Assembly: GCA_031283865.1 (NCBI GenBank) | Contig: JAITAX010000218.1 | Span: forward strand, 1-8,729 | Source: Eubacteriales Family XIII. Incertae Sedis bacterium | GTDB lineage: Bacteria > Bacillota > Clostridia > Peptostreptococcales > Anaerovoracaceae | DNA: 8,729 nucleotides | Reading direction: 5' to 3' | Part shown: positions 7,072 through 8,729 of the stretch, piece by piece | Position numbering within the stretch: position 1 is the first letter of the stretch | Layout: each line of letters begins with the position of its first letter | The notes under the pieces: generated by a model | The model's input: the letters and a program-made list of their open reading frames with translations, nothing else | The model's database searches: none | What the model was told of the DNA's origin: nothing | Position numbers and translations under genes: made by a program

Positions 7072-7080
7072 AAAATAAAA
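7048..7080. repeat. Low-complexity T/A tract with period-8 units
   Basis: Read on the - strand, T-runs of 4, 7, 7, 5 and 6 bases are each followed by a single A, the last run leading into the TATACT box. Two adjacent units are identical eight-mers. In a GC-rich window this 33-base block of pure A/T stands out. It overlaps the proposed -35/spacer and could also be the U-rich tail of the hairpin upstream. Confidence 0.8.
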
Positions 7081-7088
7081 CCAAAACC

Positions 7089-7126
7089 CGTGCTTCGGCG
7101 GGCCGCAAAGGGCACGCCGCCGTGCA
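7089..7126 (-). promoter_or_regulatory. Possible second terminator or attenuator hairpin in the inter-permease leader
   Basis: On the - strand a hairpin can form from 7117-7122 with 7096-7101 (CGGCGG/CCGCCG), extended by TGC/GCA across a small internal loop. It is followed by TTTTGGTTTTA and the long T/A tract. The segment GCACG at 7112-7116 (+ strand) can instead pair with CGTGC at either 7089-7093 or 7121-7125, so the structures compete. No T-box, lysine or other riboswitch consensus was recognised. GC-rich DNA makes chance hairpins common. Confidence 0.35.
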
Positions 7127-7207
7127 AAAAACAGGAAAACTTGCGCCGGCGTCCGCAGCTCGCAAGACATCCGTATGCCGGACCGCGAAGCCGCGAGCGC
7201 CGGCGCA
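7126..7207 (-). terminator. Terminator of the truncated APC permease gene
   Basis: TGCGCCGGCG at 7142-7151 is perfectly complementary to 7198-7207, with a further CTCGC/GCGAG pairing inside the 46-base loop. On the - strand the stem is followed by TTTT (7136-7139) and then six T's (7126-7131). It begins 22 bases after the permease stop. The large loop is unusual for a simple terminator, but the strong GC stem followed by T-runs in the right orientation supports the call. Confidence 0.6.
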
Positions 7208-7229
7208 GGTTCGCCGAGCGAATCTTAAA

Positions 7230-8729
7230 TTACTCCCGTTCCGCAATCCGCGCAACAAACGCGAGAATCACAGAAATAACCAGACAGATGAACGTGGCCG
7301 CCCAAATGACGGACAGCATCAGATCCCAGTTCGCGAACAAACCCGTCTCGTACTCCGTTTCATAATAGCCGGGAATCCAGACGCTGCCGTCGGTCAGACC
7401 GTTCTGCTCCGTGAGCGAAGCCGACAATTCCGGATACTCCGCGAGCGCGGCTTCCTCCTCTTCGCCGATTTCCTCGGGCAGGACCGCGTAACCGGGTCCC
7501 CAATCGCCCTCGTACCACGGCAGGAAGAAATGCCCGGCGATGCCGATCACGCCGAGAATCAAAAACATGACCGATATCCGCCGCAAATCGTTCCGCGCCA
7601 GACCCGTGCGCGGGTTGTGCGGATGCGCGACGGGATCCTTCTTCGAAAGGCCGCCGTACATCTTCTTCCATATGCAGTAGAGGATCGGACCCGAGATAAT
7701 GCCGAGCATACCGCCGATGAAATAATCCGCGCCGTTAATCATGAACGAGACGAAAGCCACGATGATCGGCACGATGCAGACGACGTACAGCAAGCCCTTT
7801 CCGCCCGGTATGCGGAACTTGTATTCCGAGGCGGGTATCCGCTTGCGCAGGATGACGGCGGAGATGTACACCATGATGTAAGAGGCCACCAAGAGAAACA
7901 CGTCGATCACGACAATCGTTCCAAAGTCGAACAGACAGAGGATCAGGTTCACAACCGCAATCGAAATGACCGCGACGTAAGGCACGCCGTATTTTTTATC
8001 GACTTTCACGAGGAAAGGCGGTGCCAAACGGTCGTCGGCGAGGGCGAAAAAGCCCCTCGATCCCGAGGCGATATAGGTGTTGTAGATGGAGCACTGCGCC
8101 ACGATAGCCACGACGATGAAGAACAGTCCCGCGCCGCTGCCGAGATAGGTGGTCGCGACGTCGGCGTAACCGACAGAGCCGGCGTCTTCGCCCCATTCCT
8201 CCCACCTGCCCATGGAAGCAAGGCCCGCCATGGTCGGCAGGATGTAGGTAGCCATAATCAGCGGCACCGTAATCAGCGTGGCCCGTGGAATGACCTGCGG
8301 GTCTTCGAGTTCTCCCGCGATTGTGGACATGGATTCATAGCCCGAATACATCCACATGCCGACCGATATGCCGGCGCCTATATAAAAGATCCAGTCCGCC
8401 GGCGCTTCGATCACGTCGGCTGTAAAGGGCACGAACGGATTTTGGTTCCAATTGAGAAAGCCTATGACGGCGATCATGGCAAAGGCCAGAATTACGAAAA
8501 TCGAGAGAATGTTGGTGACGAGACCGACGTCACGCACGCCGCGGAGGTTGATGTACATGAACACGAAGATCATCACGACCTTGATCGCGTATTGGCCGAC
8601 GGGTCCGAGTTCCCATTGGCTCGCGGCGTAGCCGCCCGCGAGGATTACGTAGAGCGCGTTGTCCACGTAGATGGAACAGGTCCGCCACCAGCCGGCTTGA
8701 AAGCCCCAGAACTCGCCAAGCGCCTCCTG
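7230..8729 (-). CDS. APC-superfamily amino acid/polyamine permease (5'-truncated by window edge)
   Basis: Membrane transporter with 499 residues visible; the frame stays open to the window edge, so the N-terminus and about two membrane helices are missing. The GTG at 8666 is an internal valine codon, not the start. The first visible part, GEFWGFQAGWW then YVDNALYVIL, is the third helix region of APC amino acid/polyamine permeases, and SGYESMSTIAGELEDPQVIP (fragment about 129-148) is the family's central signature. I count 12 hydrophobic segments here, so about 14 in total. A basic loop (GLSKKDP to NDLRR) is predicted cytoplasmic. It is followed by one helix, then a 65-residue acidic loop (nt 7329-7523), predicted outside the cell, then the last helix and a short AREs-like charged end (ARIAERE). 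The substrate is unknown. The family signatures differ from those of the downstream AAT-type permease, so this is not a tandem duplication. Confidence 0.9.
   Translation of the reverse strand, partial: QEALGEFWGFQAGWWRTCSIYVDNALYVILAGGYAASQWELGPVGQYAIKVVMIFVFMYINLRGVRDVGLVTNILSIFVILAFAMIAVIGFLNWNQNPFVPFTADVIEAPADWIFYIGAGISVGMWMYSGYESMSTIAGELEDPQVIPRATLITVPLIMATYILPTMAGLASMGRWEEWGEDAGSVGYADVATTYLGSGAGLFFIVVAIVAQCSIYNTYIASGSRGFFALADDRLAPPFLVKVDKKYGVPYVAVISIAVVNLILCLFDFGTIVVIDVFLLVASYIMVYISAVILRKRIPASEYKFRIPGGKGLLYVVCIVPIIVAFVSFMINGADYFIGGMLGIISGPILYCIWKKMYGGLSKKDPVAHPHNPRTGLARNDLRRISVMFLILGVIGIAGHFFLPWYEGDWGPGYAVLPEEIGEEEEAALAEYPELSASLTEQNGLTDGSVWIPGYYETEYETGLFANWDLMLSVIWAATFICLVISVILAFVARIAERE

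Noticed and set aside
7025..7229. T-box or lysine riboswitch in the permease leader
   Set aside because: No T-box GGUGG-type antiterminator motif or specifier loop and no lysine riboswitch core could be found; the region looks like terminators plus a promoter.
8664..8666. GTG as the start codon of the second permease
   Set aside because: The frame continues upstream to the window edge with conserved family sequence (GEFWGFQAGWW), so the gene is truncated and the GTG is internal.
5483..8729. Tandem duplication of permease genes
   Set aside because: The two proteins differ in family signature, helix count and C-terminus, so they are different APC branches rather than a recent duplicate.

Overview
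The window looks like chromosomal housekeeping DNA from a GC-rich member of the Bacillota (Clostridia-like). The evidence is a gyrase A gene with Gram-positive features, an RsbW/SpoIIAB-type anti-sigma factor beside a SigB/SigF-family sigma factor, purine-rich Shine-Dalgarno sites (AAAGGGG, GGGAGGG), and a coenzyme A pathway split into separate CoaB and CoaC proteins. The genus cannot be read from the sequence. There is no transposase, integrase, phage gene, CRISPR array, tRNA or rRNA.

Left half, + strand (2-4887): the 3' nine-tenths of gyrA, then a closely spaced series: a GHKL anti-sigma factor, a group 3 sigma factor, a stand-alone phosphopantothenate-cysteine ligase (coaB) and a phosphopantothenoylcysteine decarboxylase (coaC). 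The gaps are 18, 47 and 64 bases, then a 4-base overlap. No clear intrinsic terminator interrupts the series, so it may be one transcription unit joining DNA topology, partner-switching stress or developmental control, and CoA synthesis. The usual anti-anti-sigma partner (RsbV/SpoIIAA) is not in the 18-base gap between gyrA and the anti-sigma gene.

Right half, - strand (8729-4889): a 5'-truncated APC-superfamily permease, a roughly 200-base intergenic leader with hairpins and T-rich tracts, a complete AAT-type amino acid permease with a good intrinsic terminator, and a small DUF523 protein. The DUF523 gene runs head-on into coaC with one base between the stop codons. The two permeases are not recent duplicates of each other: their motifs and topology differ, and the truncated one ends in an unusual acidic outer loop before its last membrane segment.

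I see no convincing undescribed multi-gene system. The points most worth following are the missing RsbV with an altered ATP-site motif in the anti-sigma factor, the structured leader between the permeases with mutually exclusive pairings and a period-8 T/A tract, and the basic-residue-free acidic loop of the second permease.
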